DNA of 64,000 bases from Burkholderia metallica (GCF_902832845.1 NZ_CADFDB010000017.1:1-64000); one strand, 5' to 3'; shown: positions 17,993 through 27,803, counted from the first letter of the stretch. Program-made: numbers and translations. The notes: generated from the sequence alone by a model not told the origin.

Positions 17993-19345
17993 ATGAACGC
18001 CGTCACTGCCTCGCCCTCCCACGACACGCCGCGTATCGTCGACCTGCAAGCGATTCCGGTCGCCGGCCACGACAGCATGCTGCTCAACCTGAGCGGCGCA
18101 CACGGCCCGTTCTTCACCCGCAACCTCGTGATCCTGAAGGACAGCGCGGGCCGCAGGGGCGTCGGCGAAGTGCCCGGCGGCGAAAGCATCCGCCGCACGC
18201 TCGACGATGCGCGCGCGCTCGTCGTCGGCCAACCGGTCGGCAACTACCACGCGGTGCTCAACGACGTGCGGCGCACCTTCGCCGACCGCGACGCGAGCGG
18301 CCGCGGGCTGCAGACCTTCGACCTGCGCACGACGATCCACGCGGTCACCGCGCTCGAAGCCGCGCTGCTCGACCTGCTCGGCCAGCATCTCGGCGTGCCG
18401 GTCGCCGCGCTGCTCGGCGAAGGCCAGCAGCGCGAGCGCGTCGAAATGCTCGGCTACCTGTTCTACATCGGCGACCGCACGAAAACCGCGCTCGCCTACC
18501 GCGACGGCAGCGGCGCGACCGACGACTGGACGCGCGTGCGCGACGAAGCCGCCCTGACGCCCGAGGCGGTCGTGCGGCTCGCCGAGGCCGCGCATGCGCG
18601 CTACGGCTTCAACGACTTCAAGCTGAAGGGCGGCGTGTTCGAAGGGGCGAAGGAGATCGAGGCCGTGACGGCGCTCGCCGAGCGCTTCCCGGACGCGCGC
18701 GTGACGCTCGACCCGAACGGCGCGTGGTCGCTCGACGAGGCCGTCCGGCTGTGCCGCGACCAGCATCACGTGCTCGCCTACGCGGAAGATCCGTGCGGCG
18801 CGGAGAACGGCTACTCGGGCCGCGAGGTGATGGCCGAATTCCGCCGCGCCACGGGGCTGCCGACGGCCACCAACATGATCGCGACCGACTGGCGGCAGAT
18901 GGGTCACGCGGTGCAGTTGCAGGCCGTCGACATCCCGCTCGCCGATCCGCACTTCTGGACGATGCAGGGTTCGGTGCGCGTCGCGCAGATGTGCCGCGAC
19001 TGGGGCCTCACGTGGGGTTCGCATTCGAACAACCACTTCGACGTGTCGCTCGCGATGTTCACGCATGTCGCGGCGGCCGCACCGGGCCAGGTCACCGCGA
19101 TCGACACGCACTGGATCTGGCAGGACGGCGAACGGCTGACGCGCGAGCCGCTGAAGATCGAGAACGGCCTGGTGGACGTGCCGAAGCGGCCGGGGCTCGG
19201 CATCGACATCGACATGGATGCGGTCGCGCGCGCGCACGAACTGTACAAGCAGCACGGGCTCGGCGCCCGCGACGACGCGGCGGCGATGCAGTACCTGATT
19301 CCCGGCTGGACCTTCAACAACAAGCGTCCCTGCCTCGTGCGCTGA
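17993..19345 (+). CDS. gudD: Glucarate dehydratase GudD
   Basis: 450 aa (E. coli 446), ATG at 17993. Enolase superfamily, mandelate racemase group: N-terminal capping domain, then the barrel with the catalytic lysines in FKLKGG, metal ligands in LDPNGAW, YAEDPCG and ATNMIATDW, and the catalytic histidine in GSHSNNHFD. It converts D-glucarate to 5-keto-4-deoxyglucarate. Sister genes of the usual pathway (gudP transporter, garL/kdgD) are not adjacent. It is divergent from a FadR-type regulator that probably controls it. The 350 bases before it carry long open frames in this phase but no codon bias. Confidence 0.95.
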   Translation: MNAVTASPSHDTPRIVDLQAIPVAGHDSMLLNLSGAHGPFFTRNLVILKDSAGRRGVGEVPGGESIRRTLDDARALVVGQPVGNYHAVLNDVRRTFADRDASGRGLQTFDLRTTIHAVTALEAALLDLLGQHLGVPVAALLGEGQQRERVEMLGYLFYIGDRTKTALAYRDGSGATDDWTRVRDEAALTPEAVVRLAEAAHARYGFNDFKLKGGVFEGAKEIEAVTALAERFPDARVTLDPNGAWSLDEAVRLCRDQHHVLAYAEDPCGAENGYSGREVMAEFRRATGLPTATNMIATDWRQMGHAVQLQAVDIPLADPHFWTMQGSVRVAQMCRDWGLTWGSHSNNHFDVSLAMFTHVAAAAPGQVTAIDTHWIWQDGERLTREPLKIENGLVDVPKRPGLGIDIDMDAVARAHELYKQHGLGARDDAAAMQYLIPGWTFNNKRPCLVR

Positions 19346-19387
19346 ACGCACACGGACCGGGCGGCAGATTCGCCCGGTCGATCGGAC

Positions 19388-19852
19388 CTACCCGCCTGCC
19401 CCGATCCCCCGCGCCATCCCCGACGCGGCGAACACGATGACGATCACGAGCACCGCCTGCCAATGGCCGATGCGCACATAGGTGCGCGCACGGCCGAGAT
19501 CGGGCATCTGCTGCCGCCGCGCGGCGATGCGCCACCGGATCAGCCCGAGCATCGGCACGACCTCGAGCAGCAGGATCAGCACGAGCGCGGTCATCTTCAG
19601 GTGAAAGAGCGGTTCGTGCAGATAGTACGCGGTGCCTTTCTCGAAACCGCCGAACGCGCGCGTCAGGCCCGTCGCGATCAGCACGAGCGCCGACAGCCCC
19701 CACGCGGCATCGGCCTTGAATACACCGGGCAGGTCGGCCGCCTGCGCCGACGCGATGAGCCGGCGCAACGCGCGATTGCGCCCCGCGATCGCGGCAAACG
19801 CGACGCCGAACGCGCTCAGGTGAACGGCAGCCAGCAACCAGCGGACGATCAT
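19388..19852 (-). CDS. DUF2214-family membrane protein
   Basis: 154 aa. I use ATG at 19852, placed four bases after GGGAGG; a GTG immediately before it is also possible. Four hydrophobic segments (about 4-22, 52-70, 82-102, 127-147) with a conserved N-terminal MIVRWLLAAVHLSAFG and KMTALVLILLLEV. This matches the small inner-membrane proteins of the DUF2214 family, whose function is unknown. It follows the TTG-started membrane-protein gene by 32 bases on the same strand, so both may be co-transcribed. It is convergent with gudD. Confidence 0.75.
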   Translation of the reverse strand: MIVRWLLAAVHLSAFGVAFAAIAGRNRALRRLIASAQAADLPGVFKADAAWGLSALVLIATGLTRAFGGFEKGTAYYLHEPLFHLKMTALVLILLLEVVPMLGLIRWRIAARRQQMPDLGRARTYVRIGHWQAVLVIVIVFAASGMARGIGAGG

Positions 19853-19884
19853 CACGCCTCCCTCTCGCCCGCGCGCGGGCCTTG

Positions 19885-20691
19885 TCAGACGATCTGCTTG
19901 AGCGCGGCGTCGAGCGCGAGCACCGCGACGCGGTCGCCTTCGGTCGCGAGCGGCGCGCGCATGACGATCTGCCGGTTATGGCCGACGGCCGCCGGCGAAT
20001 CCCACAGCAGTTCGACCTTCGGTCGATTGAACAGGCTGCCGCGACGCGGCGGCACGACGGCCGGCTGCGCGTGCGGCGCCCCGTCGCCCGCTGCGGGCGC
20101 GGCGTGGCCGGGCCAGCGCACCGACAGTTCACGTGCGTCGTACTGGCCGACCTTGCGGCTTTCCATCCAGACGATCACGGTACGCGTCAGCACGTCGAGC
20201 GAAATCGCATAACGGCCGATCGCGAAGCGACGCGCGGCCACGTTGGTGCGCCACAGCGGCCGCGGGCGGCAGATCCACACGATCGCCGCATAAAGCGCCG
20301 GCGCGGCGACGAGCCAGCCGTTGGTCGCCGTCACCGCATGCAGCGCGAGGCGCCAGCCGTCCGCCCAGACGAACATGCCGATCGACCAGATCGCGAACAG
20401 CAGACCGATCAGCGCGAAGGCGCGCAGCGCCTGACGCAGCCACTGCGGCAGCGGATGAAACGGCCGTTCGGCGCGCGCGGCGGCGCCCGGCAGCGCGAGC
20501 AACAGGAAGATCAACAGCAGGTAGACGAACGCCCAGGGCGACGACACCATCGCCGACAGCGACGAGCGATAGCCCATCTGGGACATCGAGAACAGCCAGC
20601 GCGCGAGCAGCACGAGACCGATCGCACGCAACGCGAAGATCACACCGGCGCCGGGGGCCGGCGCTGCGCGCGTGGATTTCGTTCTCGCCAA
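19885..20691 (-). CDS. Hypothetical multi-spanning membrane protein
   Basis: 268 aa. The start is a TTG codon at 20691, chosen because GAGGAG lies eight bases before it; the first residues are ARTKSTRAAPAPG. About four membrane helices occur (18-40, 50-70, 88-110, 122-140), followed by a soluble C-terminal half ending in a predicted beta-rich domain (RQIVMRAPLATEGDRVAVLA). I do not recognise the family. It is likely co-transcribed with the DUF2214 gene downstream. A second, in-frame later start cannot be excluded. Confidence 0.7.
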   Translation of the reverse strand: MARTKSTRAAPAPGAGVIFALRAIGLVLLARWLFSMSQMGYRSSLSAMVSSPWAFVYLLLIFLLLALPGAAARAERPFHPLPQWLRQALRAFALIGLLFAIWSIGMFVWADGWRLALHAVTATNGWLVAAPALYAAIVWICRPRPLWRTNVAARRFAIGRYAISLDVLTRTVIVWMESRKVGQYDARELSVRWPGHAAPAAGDGAPHAQPAVVPPRRGSLFNRPKVELLWDSPAAVGHNRQIVMRAPLATEGDRVAVLALDAALKQIV

Positions 20692-20861
20692 GACTGCTCT
20701 CCTCTTCTGGATATTCGTTCGGGGCCGGATTTCACGGCACGGCCATTATAGGGACATTACCGTCTGGACAGACGGACGGATGCCCTGTCGGGCCGCTTCG
20801 GGGGCCGTTCGCGGCGTCGGGCGCGGCGAGAATACAACAGATCCGCGCCGCGGATGTGACA

Positions 20862-20890
20862 ACGCCCCGCCGGGAACCCGGACGGGGCGT
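20862..20890 (-). terminator. Stem-loop after the GT4 gene
   Basis: ACGCCCCG at 20862-20869 pairs with CGGGGCGT at 20883-20890, with a CCGG/CCGG inner stem. It lies 40 bases beyond the glycosyltransferase stop on the minus strand. There is no real U-run (GTTGTCAC), so this may be a weak terminator or an RNA 3-end protector. Confidence 0.45.
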
Positions 20891-20931
20891 CGATGACAAG
20901 CCGCCCGCCGCAGCGCGGCGGCGGCCCGCAA

Positions 20932-21996
20932 TCAGCTTGCGTTGACTTCGCGGAGCACCGTGCGGCGCTTCTGGCGCAGCAGTTCCTCGTAGCCCTTCAC
21001 GTAGTTCTGCGCCATCACCTTCGACGAGAAGCGTGCTTCGAACGCAGCGCGGACCTTCTCGCGCGGCAGCGTATCGAGGCGCTTGAGCGCGGCGACGGCC
21101 GACAGTTCGTCTTCGACGACGAAACCCGACACGCCGTTGTCGATCACTTCCGGCACCGAGCCGCGCTTGAACGCGATCACCGGCGTACCGCAGGCCATCG
21201 CCTCGATCATCACCAGGCCGAAGGGCTCCGGCCAGTCGATCGGGAACAGCAGCGCGTGCGCGTTGCCGAGGAATTCGGTCTTTTCGGACTCGCTGATTTC
21301 ACCGATGTACTCGACGTGCGGCAGCGCGAACAGCGGCTTGATCTTCTCTTCGTAATACGCGCGGTCGGCCTTGTCGAGCTTCGCGGCGATCTTGATCGGC
21401 AGGCCGGCCTGCTCGGCGATGCGGATCGCCGTGTCGACGCGCTTCTCCGGCGAGATGCGGCCGAGGAACGCGAGGTAGCTCGGCTTCACGTTCGGGATCG
21501 GCGTCAGCAGGTTTTCCGGCAGGCCGTGGTACACGGTCGACAGCCAGTTCGCCTGCGGCAGCGGGATGCGCTGGTTGTCGGAGATCGACACGACCGGCAC
21601 GTCGCTGAATGCGTTGAAGATCGGCTGCAGCTCCGGCAGGTCGAGACGGCCGTGCATCGTCGTCAGATGCGGAACCGGCTGGCGCGAGAACAGCGAGAAC
21701 GGGTAGTAGTCGATGTGGCAGTGCAGGACGTCGAACTCTTCCGCGCGGCGGCGCACCTGCTCAAGCAGCAGCATGTGCGGGGCCATCACGTCGCGGATCG
21801 TCGGATCGAGGCGCAGCGCCTGCGGCCAGCACGCTTCGAGCTTCGCGGAAGTCTGCGAATCGCCGCTCGCGAAGAGCGTGACGTCGTGCCCCATCTCGAC
21901 AAGCGCTTCGGTGAGGTAGGACACCACTCGCTCGGTACCACCGTACAGTTTCGGGGGCACCGCTTCGTGCAACGGAGCGATTTGGGCGATTCGCAT
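20932..21996 (-). CDS. GT4-family glycosyltransferase
   Basis: 354 aa, ATG at 21996 with AGGAG seven bases before it. GT-B fold: N-terminal MRIAQIAPLHEAVPPKLYGGTERVV (acceptor side with GGTERVVSYL), C-terminal donor domain with YLAFLGRISPEKRVDTAI and the EX7E motif PEPFGLVMIEAMACGTPV. Donor and acceptor cannot be read from sequence; the WcaJ/RfaB-like GT4 group includes enzymes of polysaccharide and glycolipid synthesis. It stands alone, 500 bases from a divergent ABC exporter. No membrane anchor is present, so it is cytoplasmic or peripheral. Confidence 0.85.
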   Translation of the reverse strand: MRIAQIAPLHEAVPPKLYGGTERVVSYLTEALVEMGHDVTLFASGDSQTSAKLEACWPQALRLDPTIRDVMAPHMLLLEQVRRRAEEFDVLHCHIDYYPFSLFSRQPVPHLTTMHGRLDLPELQPIFNAFSDVPVVSISDNQRIPLPQANWLSTVYHGLPENLLTPIPNVKPSYLAFLGRISPEKRVDTAIRIAEQAGLPIKIAAKLDKADRAYYEEKIKPLFALPHVEYIGEISESEKTEFLGNAHALLFPIDWPEPFGLVMIEAMACGTPVIAFKRGSVPEVIDNGVSGFVVEDELSAVAALKRLDTLPREKVRAAFEARFSSKVMAQNYVKGYEELLRQKRRTVLREVNAS

Positions 21997-22511
21997 GCGT
22001 AACTCCTAAAAAATCGGCTAAAAACCAGGTATGGGTCGGCAACCTGCCGGCGGTCCGGGCTGGATGCATGTCGCCCGAACGTCGGACGAATCAGCCTGCC
22101 GGGGGCGTCGAACCCGCGCTGCTCAAGGAGCGTCGGCGACGCGACAGGCATAGAACGTTTGAAACGAAGACCCGTTGACAGGGGTTCGTAAAAAACCTGG
22201 AATCGAACCCGGAGCCGATTATCTAGGGTTAATCCCGATACGGCGCACAACATTTCAAACACTTTACTTTGTTACAAAGGTGCAACACTTTGCAACCCGC
22301 GGACTTGGGTGTCCGTTCTAGAGTGGAAGGCCCTTTTGGCATTCCTCGCCCCCGTGGCTGCCGGCAGCGTGATTCCGGCACATGAGGCAGGACGGGATGC
22401 CGGATTTTATCTCAAAATCGATCGCGGGCCGCTGACCCAGTCAAGATTCGCGCAGCGCAGCGCACGGCCTTGTTTACAATGCCGGATTATTCAGTCCGGG
22501 CGAACGTCGGC
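21997..22511. other. Divergent region GT4 gene / ABC exporter
   Basis: About 515 bases without a convincing gene. The stretch 22140-22310 is markedly AT-richer than its surroundings and contains the palindrome TTTGTTACAAA at 22268-22278 followed by GGTGCAACACTTTGCAACC, so the promoters and possible binding sites for both genes probably lie here. Confidence 0.5.
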
Positions 22512-24392
22512 ATGCGACCCAGCCGCCACGCTCAATCACCGAATCACCGCACGCATATTTTGGAATATCTCACCCCTGCCCAGCGCAACGCCCACAACGC
22601 GAAGCTGTCGAGCTACGCGCACCGGCCGCTCGCGTTCCTGTTCCGCTACATCCGCCTTCACCCCGTCGCCCACCTGGTCGTGCTCGGCAGTGTGCTGGCC
22701 GCCGTCGGCTGCGCGCTCGGCTCGCAGTACGCGATCAAGCACCTGATCGACGTGCTGGCGACCGGGCGCCATCATCCCGGCCCGCTGTGGAGCGCGTTCG
22801 CGCTGCTCGTCGGGCTGATCGCCGCCGACAACCTGCTGTGGCGCGTCGGCGGCTGGTTCGCCGCGCACACGTTCGTCGCGGTCACCGGCGACCTGCGGCG
22901 CGACCTGTTCCAGTACCTGATCGGCCATTCACCCACCTACTACGCGGAGAAGCAGCCCGGCACGCTCGCGAGCCGCATCACGGCCACGTCGAACGCCGTC
23001 TACACGTCGGAGAACACGATGGCGTGGAACGTGCTGCCGCCGTGCATCGCGGTGGTGGGCGCGATCCTGATGATCATCGTCGTCAATCCGATGATGGCGG
23101 CCGGCCTGCTCGGCTGCTCCGCGGTGCTGTCCGTCGTGCTGTTCAAGCTGGCCGGCCGCGGCTCCGCGCGCCACCACGCGTTCGCGGCGAAGGCCGCGGC
23201 GGTCGACGGCGAGCTCGTCGACGTGATCGGCAACATGGGCCTCGTGCGCGCGTTCGGGATGACGCTGCGCGAACAGAAGCGCTTCGGCGCGACGGTCAAG
23301 GCCGAGATGGATGCGCGCCAGCAGAGCCTGCTCTATCTCGAGAAGCTGCGCCTGCTGCACGCAGTGATCACCGCGATGCTGTCCGCCGGCCTGCTCGGCT
23401 GGGCGCTGTGGCTGTGGGACCAGGGCCGCGCGACGTCGGGCGACATCGTGCTCGTCAGCTCGCTCGGCTTCACGATCCTGCACGGCACGCGCGATCTCGC
23501 GGTCGCGCTCGTCGACGTCACGCAGCACATCGCGCGCCTGTCCGAAGCGGTCAAGACGCTGCTCGAACCGCACGGGATGCCGGACCGCTCCGACGCGCAG
23601 CCGCTGTCGGCCAAGGGCGGCCGCGTCGACTTCGAACGCGTGACGTTCGCGTATCCGCATCGCCGCGCGATCCTCGACCACTTCGACCTCCATATCGAGC
23701 CGGGCCAGCGCGTCGGCCTGATCGGCAAGTCGGGCGCCGGCAAGTCGACCGTGCTCGCGCTGCTGCAGCGCTTCTACGACACGCAGGATGGCGCCGTGCA
23801 GGTCGACGGCCAGGACGTGAAGACGATCACGCAGGACAGCCTGCGCCAGGCGATCGCGCTCGTGCCACAGGACATCTCGCTGCTGCACCGGACGATCTAC
23901 GACAACATCGCGTACGGCCGCCCCGATGCGACGCGCGACGAAGTGCTCGCCGCCGCGCGCGACGCCCGCTGCGCCGAGTTCATCGAAGCGATGCCGGAAG
24001 GCTATGACACGATCGTCGGCGACCGCGGCGTGAAGCTGTCGGGCGGCCAGCGCCAGCGCATCGCGATCGCGCGCGCGATCCTGAAGGATGCGCCGATCCT
24101 GCTGCTCGACGAAGCGACGTCGGCGCTCGACAGCGCGTCCGAGGAAGCGATCCAGAGCGCGCTCGACCGCCTGATGGTCGGCCGCACGGTGATCGCGATC
24201 GCCCACCGGCTGTCGACGCTGCGCAACTTCGACCGGATCATCGTGATGAACAACGGCAAGGTGATCGACGACGGCCCGCCCGACGTGCTGCGCAACCGCC
24301 CCGGCCTGTACCGCGACCTGCTCGCGAAGCAGCACGGCCGTCATCATCCGGCCGCCGACGGCGGCACGCCGACCGGCGAACGCGTGGCCTGA
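22512..24392 (+). CDS. ABC exporter (fused membrane and ATPase domains)
   Basis: 626 aa from the ATG at 22512; an in-frame ATG at 22479 and a TTG at 22470 are alternatives with no better ribosome site. Residues about 60-330 hold six membrane helices of the type-I exporter fold; the ATPase domain follows with Walker A GKSGAGKST, signature LSGGQRQR, Walker B ILLLDEATSALD and the H-loop AIAHRLSTL. This half-transporter would work as a homodimer. It resembles MsbA-type lipid/drug exporters, but the substrate is unknown. It ends at a shared bidirectional terminator opposite otsA. Confidence 0.88.
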   Translation: MRPSRHAQSPNHRTHILEYLTPAQRNAHNAKLSSYAHRPLAFLFRYIRLHPVAHLVVLGSVLAAVGCALGSQYAIKHLIDVLATGRHHPGPLWSAFALLVGLIAADNLLWRVGGWFAAHTFVAVTGDLRRDLFQYLIGHSPTYYAEKQPGTLASRITATSNAVYTSENTMAWNVLPPCIAVVGAILMIIVVNPMMAAGLLGCSAVLSVVLFKLAGRGSARHHAFAAKAAAVDGELVDVIGNMGLVRAFGMTLREQKRFGATVKAEMDARQQSLLYLEKLRLLHAVITAMLSAGLLGWALWLWDQGRATSGDIVLVSSLGFTILHGTRDLAVALVDVTQHIARLSEAVKTLLEPHGMPDRSDAQPLSAKGGRVDFERVTFAYPHRRAILDHFDLHIEPGQRVGLIGKSGAGKSTVLALLQRFYDTQDGAVQVDGQDVKTITQDSLRQAIALVPQDISLLHRTIYDNIAYGRPDATRDEVLAAARDARCAEFIEAMPEGYDTIVGDRGVKLSGGQRQRIAIARAILKDAPILLLDEATSALDSASEEAIQSALDRLMVGRTVIAIAHRLSTLRNFDRIIVMNNGKVIDDGPPDVLRNRPGLYRDLLAKQHGRHHPAADGGTPTGERVA

Positions 24393-24412
24393 CGCACCGG
24401 CCCGTCGCCGAC

Positions 24413-24450
24413 AAAAAAGCCGCGGTGCTTCACGCACCGCGGCTTTTTTT
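24413..24450. terminator. Bidirectional terminator ABC exporter/otsA
   Basis: Perfect 10-bp stem GCCGCGGTGC (24419-24428) and GCACCGCGGC (24434-24443) with six A before and seven T after. It sits between two convergent genes and should stop both transcripts. Confidence 0.95.
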
Positions 24451-24471
24451 CATCGCACGGGAAACCGCCGG

Positions 24472-25851
24472 CTATGCGTGCTGCAGATCGCGCAGGAAGT
24501 TGTCGCGCCACACCGACACGTTGTTCTCGCGCAGCTGCGCGATCATGTCCGTGTAACGCGCGCGCCGCTCGGCGAGCGGCATCGTGAGCGCCTGCGACAG
24601 CGCATCGGCCATCCCGTCGATATCGATCGGATTGACGATCAGCGCGCCCGTCAGCTCGCGTGCGGCGCCCGCGAAACGCGACAGCACGAGCACGCCCGGA
24701 TCGTCCGGATTCTGCGCGGACACGTACTCCTTCGCGACGAGGTTCATCCCGTCGCGCAGCGGCGTCACGTAGCCGACCCGCGCAAGCCGGTACAGCGCGG
24801 CGAGCAGTTGGCGATCGTACTGGCGATGGATATACAGAATCGGCGCCCAGTCGAGCTCCGCGAAGCGTCCGTTGATGCGCCCCGACTCCCCTTCGAGCTG
24901 CAGCCGGATGTCCTGGTAAGCGCGCAGCTCCGCGCGGGTCGACGGCGCGATCTGCAGGAACGACACGCGATTGCGATGCGACGGCTCGTGCTCGAGCAGC
25001 TTCTCGAACGCGCGAAAGCGTTCGACGAGCCCCTTCGAGTAATCGAGCCGGTCGACGCTCATGATCAGCTTGCGGCCGCGCAGCGACGTGGCGAGCGTGC
25101 GCACCGCCTTGCCGTGCTCGCCGGCCTGCGCGAGCGACGCGATTTCGTCCGGATGCACGCCGATCGGATACGCGGCCGCGCGCAGCGTCCGGCCGAATGC
25201 GCGCACCGTCGCCAGATGGCCGTCGCGCTCGATCGCGCCGTCCGCTTCGGATTCGACGTAGTCGCAGAACGCGCGCAGGTCGGGTTCGGTCTGGAAGCCG
25301 AGCAGGTCGAACGCACAGAGCGATTCGACGAGATCTCGGTGCGGCGGCACGTTGACGAGCACCTGCGCGGCGGGAAACGGGATGTGCAGGAAGAAGCCGA
25401 TGCGGTTCTTCACGCCGGCCGCGCGCAGCGCGCGTGCGAACGGGATCAGGTGATAGTCGTGCACCCAGATCACGTCGTCGTCCTGCAGCAGCGGCACGAG
25501 CTGCCGGGCGAGCCACACGTTCACGCGGCTGTAGCCTTCGAACTCGTGACGGTCGTACTGGATCAGGTCGGTACGATAGTGAAACGCGGGCCACAGCGTC
25601 GCGTTCGAGAAGCCGCGGTAATACTGGTCGTAGTCGCGCCTCGACAGCCCGATGGTCGCGAACGTGACCGGCCCGTGCTCCTCGACGCGGATCTGCGGCG
25701 CGCCGGACGCGACGACTTCGCCGCTCCAGCCGAACCACATGCCGCCCGTTTCCTTCAGTGCGTCATAGACGCCGATCGCGAGGCCGCCCGCCGCCGGTTC
25801 GCCTTCCGAAATCGGCGCGACGCGGTTTGAAACGATGATGAGGCGACTCAT
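24472..25851 (-). CDS. otsA: Trehalose-6-phosphate synthase OtsA
   Basis: 459 aa GT20 enzyme. Start [14 protein letters not shown] carries the N-terminal phosphate-binding region; other marks are GWSGEV, VHDYHL (catalytic), [20 protein letters not shown] and the donor loop [15 protein letters not shown]. It joins UDP-glucose (or another NDP-glucose) and glucose-6-phosphate. The ATG overlaps the otsB stop by four bases, so OtsB is made just before OtsA from one message. Together they make trehalose as an osmolyte and stress protectant. Confidence 0.96.
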   Translation of the reverse strand: MSRLIIVSNRVAPISEGEPAAGGLAIGVYDALKETGGMWFGWSGEVVASGAPQIRVEEHGPVTFATIGLSRRDYDQYYRGFSNATLWPAFHYRTDLIQYDRHEFEGYSRVNVWLARQLVPLLQDDDVIWVHDYHLIPFARALRAAGVKNRIGFFLHIPFPAAQVLVNVPPHRDLVESLCAFDLLGFQTEPDLRAFCDYVESEADGAIERDGHLATVRAFGRTLRAAAYPIGVHPDEIASLAQAGEHGKAVRTLATSLRGRKLIMSVDRLDYSKGLVERFRAFEKLLEHEPSHRNRVSFLQIAPSTRAELRAYQDIRLQLEGESGRINGRFAELDWAPILYIHRQYDRQLLAALYRLARVGYVTPLRDGMNLVAKEYVSAQNPDDPGVLVLSRFAGAARELTGALIVNPIDIDGMADALSQALTMPLAERRARYTDMIAQLRENNVSVWRDNFLRDLQHA

Positions 25852-26600
25852 GCGTGCGGCTGCTCCGCACCGAGCCAGCCGGCGATCTGCTCGTGCAGCG
25901 CGTCGACCGAATCGAGACGCATCCGCGCGGACGTCTCGCCCGCGCCGATCTTGATCGACAGGCCGCCGCGCGCATTGACCACCGCGAAGCCCTTCTCGTC
26001 GGTCAGGTCGTCGCCCGCGAACAGCGGCATGCGGCCCGCGAACGGCGGCTCGTCGAGGAACGCGGCCAGCGCGCGCCCCTTGTCGACGCCCTTCGGCTTG
26101 ATCTCGAACACCATCTTGCCGGGCTGCAGCACGTACGCATCGGGATAGTCGGCGACGAGGCGCTCGGTGGCGGCGCGCGCGGCCGCCTCGCGCTCGGGCG
26201 CGTTGCGGTAGTGCAGCGCGACGGCCGCGCCCTTGATTTCGAGCAGCATGCCCGGATGACGGTCGACGACGGCCGCCAGCTCGCGCTCGATGCGCAGCAG
26301 GCGCTCGTCGTTGAAGCCGATGCGCTGCGTGTCGCCGTTCGCATCGCGGCGCTCCGCGCCGTGCAGGCCGGCGATCGGCAGGCCGGGAATCTTCAGGAAC
26401 GAGTCGATACTGTCGATGCCGCGCCCGGACACGACCGCGACCGCGCCGTGCGAGCGGCGCTGCAGCTCGCCGAGCAGCGTCGGCAGCGACGACGGAACAT
26501 GAATGCTGTCGGGCGTCGGCGCCAGCTCGACGAGCGTGCCGTCGAAGTCGAAGAAGAACGCGGTATCGGTCAGGGACAGGGAAGCCGGAACGGATTGCAT
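25848..26600 (-). CDS. otsB: Trehalose-6-phosphate phosphatase OtsB
   Basis: 250 aa HAD-superfamily phosphatase. I use ATG at 26600 (MQSVPASLSLTDT); a GTG ten codons upstream is possible. Motif I is FDFDGTL with the nucleophile D18 and acid D20, motif II is VVSGRGIDSI, motif III includes KGRALAAFL and motif IV GDDLTDEKGF. It removes phosphate from trehalose-6-phosphate to give trehalose. It is the first gene of the otsBA pair, coupled to otsA by ATGA overlap. Confidence 0.95.
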   Translation of the reverse strand: MQSVPASLSLTDTAFFFDFDGTLVELAPTPDSIHVPSSLPTLLGELQRRSHGAVAVVSGRGIDSIDSFLKIPGLPIAGLHGAERRDANGDTQRIGFNDERLLRIERELAAVVDRHPGMLLEIKGAAVALHYRNAPEREAAARAATERLVADYPDAYVLQPGKMVFEIKPKGVDKGRALAAFLDEPPFAGRMPLFAGDDLTDEKGFAVVNARGGLSIKIGAGETSARMRLDSVDALHEQIAGWLGAEQPHA

Positions 26601-26878
26601 CGATTCGATAGTCTGAGGGCCGGCCGGCACAAACCGGGCCGCCGCTGCGCGAATGGAATTGTGCGCATCTTACCGCGCCTGCGCGTCCAGATGGGCGAAA
26701 CCGGCGCAGCGCCGGCCGCGTGCAGCCCGTGGCGTCAACTGCGACATATTGCCCCGCTCGCCCGCCCCGTACGGCTTTCGAAAGGACGCGGGCGCGCGAA
26801 TTGCGCTACAGTCGCAACCGCCTGCCGCGCGACGCATGGCATCGCGCCGGCCGGCTGCCCTTTCGTCCGATCGAGCCC
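26601..26878. other. Intergenic region upstream of otsB
   Basis: About 280 bases between the otsB start and the palindromic element. No gene seen. It should carry the otsB promoter on the minus strand. Confidence 0.5.
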
Positions 26879-27165
26879 CAGGGACTGTTTCCATATGGAA
26901 CGCACATGCGAATGCCCGAAATCGCTCGTAGGGCAAGGAGTAAGGAGCGCCGTTTGGCCGGGCCAAACAAGTGACGAGCGACGCCGCCATACGGGCGATT
27001 TCGGGCATTCCCGTGACATGAATTTTTTAATTTGGGGTTGCCACGAGAACGGCCGCTCGCCGCGTTGCGCTCCTTGCGAATACGTCAGTATTCGCGGCGT
27101 CACGCGCCTCGCGAGCGGCCGTTCTCGTGGCAACGCATGCGCGTTCCATATGGAAACAGTCCCTG
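26879..27165. repeat. 287-bp palindromic element with terminal inverted repeats (MITE-like)
   Basis: The ends 26879-26910 and 27134-27165 are inverted copies with one mismatch over 32 bases; each contains the palindrome TTCCATATGGAA (26889-26900 and 27144-27155). Inside are two further hairpins: arms 26911-26925 / 26995-27009 (15 bp, perfect, with the nested palindrome GTTTGGCCGGGCCAAAC at 26952-26968) and arms 27037-27060 / 27111-27134 (24 bp, perfect, with GAATACGTCAGTATTC at 27078-27093 in the loop). Between them is an AT-only patch near 27021-27033. There is no gene inside and no obvious target-site duplication. The layout fits a non-autonomous mobile element or an interspersed mosaic repeat. 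It ends two bases before the Sco start codon. Confidence 0.85.
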
Positions 27166-27167
27166 AG

Positions 27168-27803
27168 ATGATGTCTGCCCGTCCCGCGCCGCACCGGCGC
27201 TTCTCCCGCCTCATCCGCACGGCCGCGGCCCTCGCCGCCGCCGTGGCGCTCGCCGCGTGCACGCACGACGAGCCGCGCTGGAACCTGACCAACGTCACCG
27301 GCCACCTGCCCGACCTGTCGTTCACGCTGACGGGCGGCGACGGCCGTCCGGTCGACGCCGATGCGTTCCACGGCCGCGTCGCGCTCGTCTACTTCGGCTA
27401 CACGCACTGCCCCGACGTCTGCCCCGAAACGCTGGCGCGGCTGATGGAAGTGCTCGCCCGGCTCGGCCCGAAGGCCGATGACGTGCGCATCCTGTTCGTA
27501 TCGGTCGATCCCGCGCGCGATACGCCGCAGGCGATGCAGTCCTATGTCGCCGCGTTCGACGCCGCGCACGCGCGCGGCCTGACCGGCACCGACCGCCAGA
27601 TCGAATCGCTCGCGAAACGCTATCGCGTCGCGTATCAGATGGAAAAACGCGATCCGTCCGGCGGCTACGAAGTCACGCACAGCTCGGCCGTCTACATCTT
27701 CGACGCCACCGGCCGCGCACGCCTGCTCGCGACCGACCGCGATTCGCCCGACGCCATCGCCGCCGATGTGCGCCGGATCATCGACACCGCCTCCCCTGCC
27801 TGA
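27168..27803 (+). CDS. SCO1/SenC-family copper chaperone for cytochrome oxidase
   Basis: 211 aa lipoprotein (lipobox LAAC, C31) with a thioredoxin fold. The copper site is C81-PDV-C85 and H171, all present. SCO proteins deliver copper to the CuA site of cytochrome c oxidase. The gene leads a three-gene unit with PCuAC and CtaG, both copper delivery factors. Two adjacent ATG codons (27168 and 27171) can start it. No ribosome site is visible because the palindromic element at 26879-27165 abuts the start, so expression may depend on the element or on an unusual leader. Confidence 0.9.
   Translation: MMSARPAPHRRFSRLIRTAAALAAAVALAACTHDEPRWNLTNVTGHLPDLSFTLTGGDGRPVDADAFHGRVALVYFGYTHCPDVCPETLARLMEVLARLGPKADDVRILFVSVDPARDTPQAMQSYVAAFDAAHARGLTGTDRQIESLAKRYRVAYQMEKRDPSGGYEVTHSSAVYIFDATGRARLLATDRDSPDAIAADVRRIIDTASPA

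Noticed and set aside
22261-22310. CRISPR-like short repeats near 22260-22310
   Set aside because: Only a single palindrome and one imperfect TTTGCAAC-like repetition, with no regular spacing.
26735-27325. Minus-strand 196-aa frame through the palindromic element
   Set aside because: The frame is a by-product of the inverted repeats and GC bias; no ribosome site or recognisable domain.
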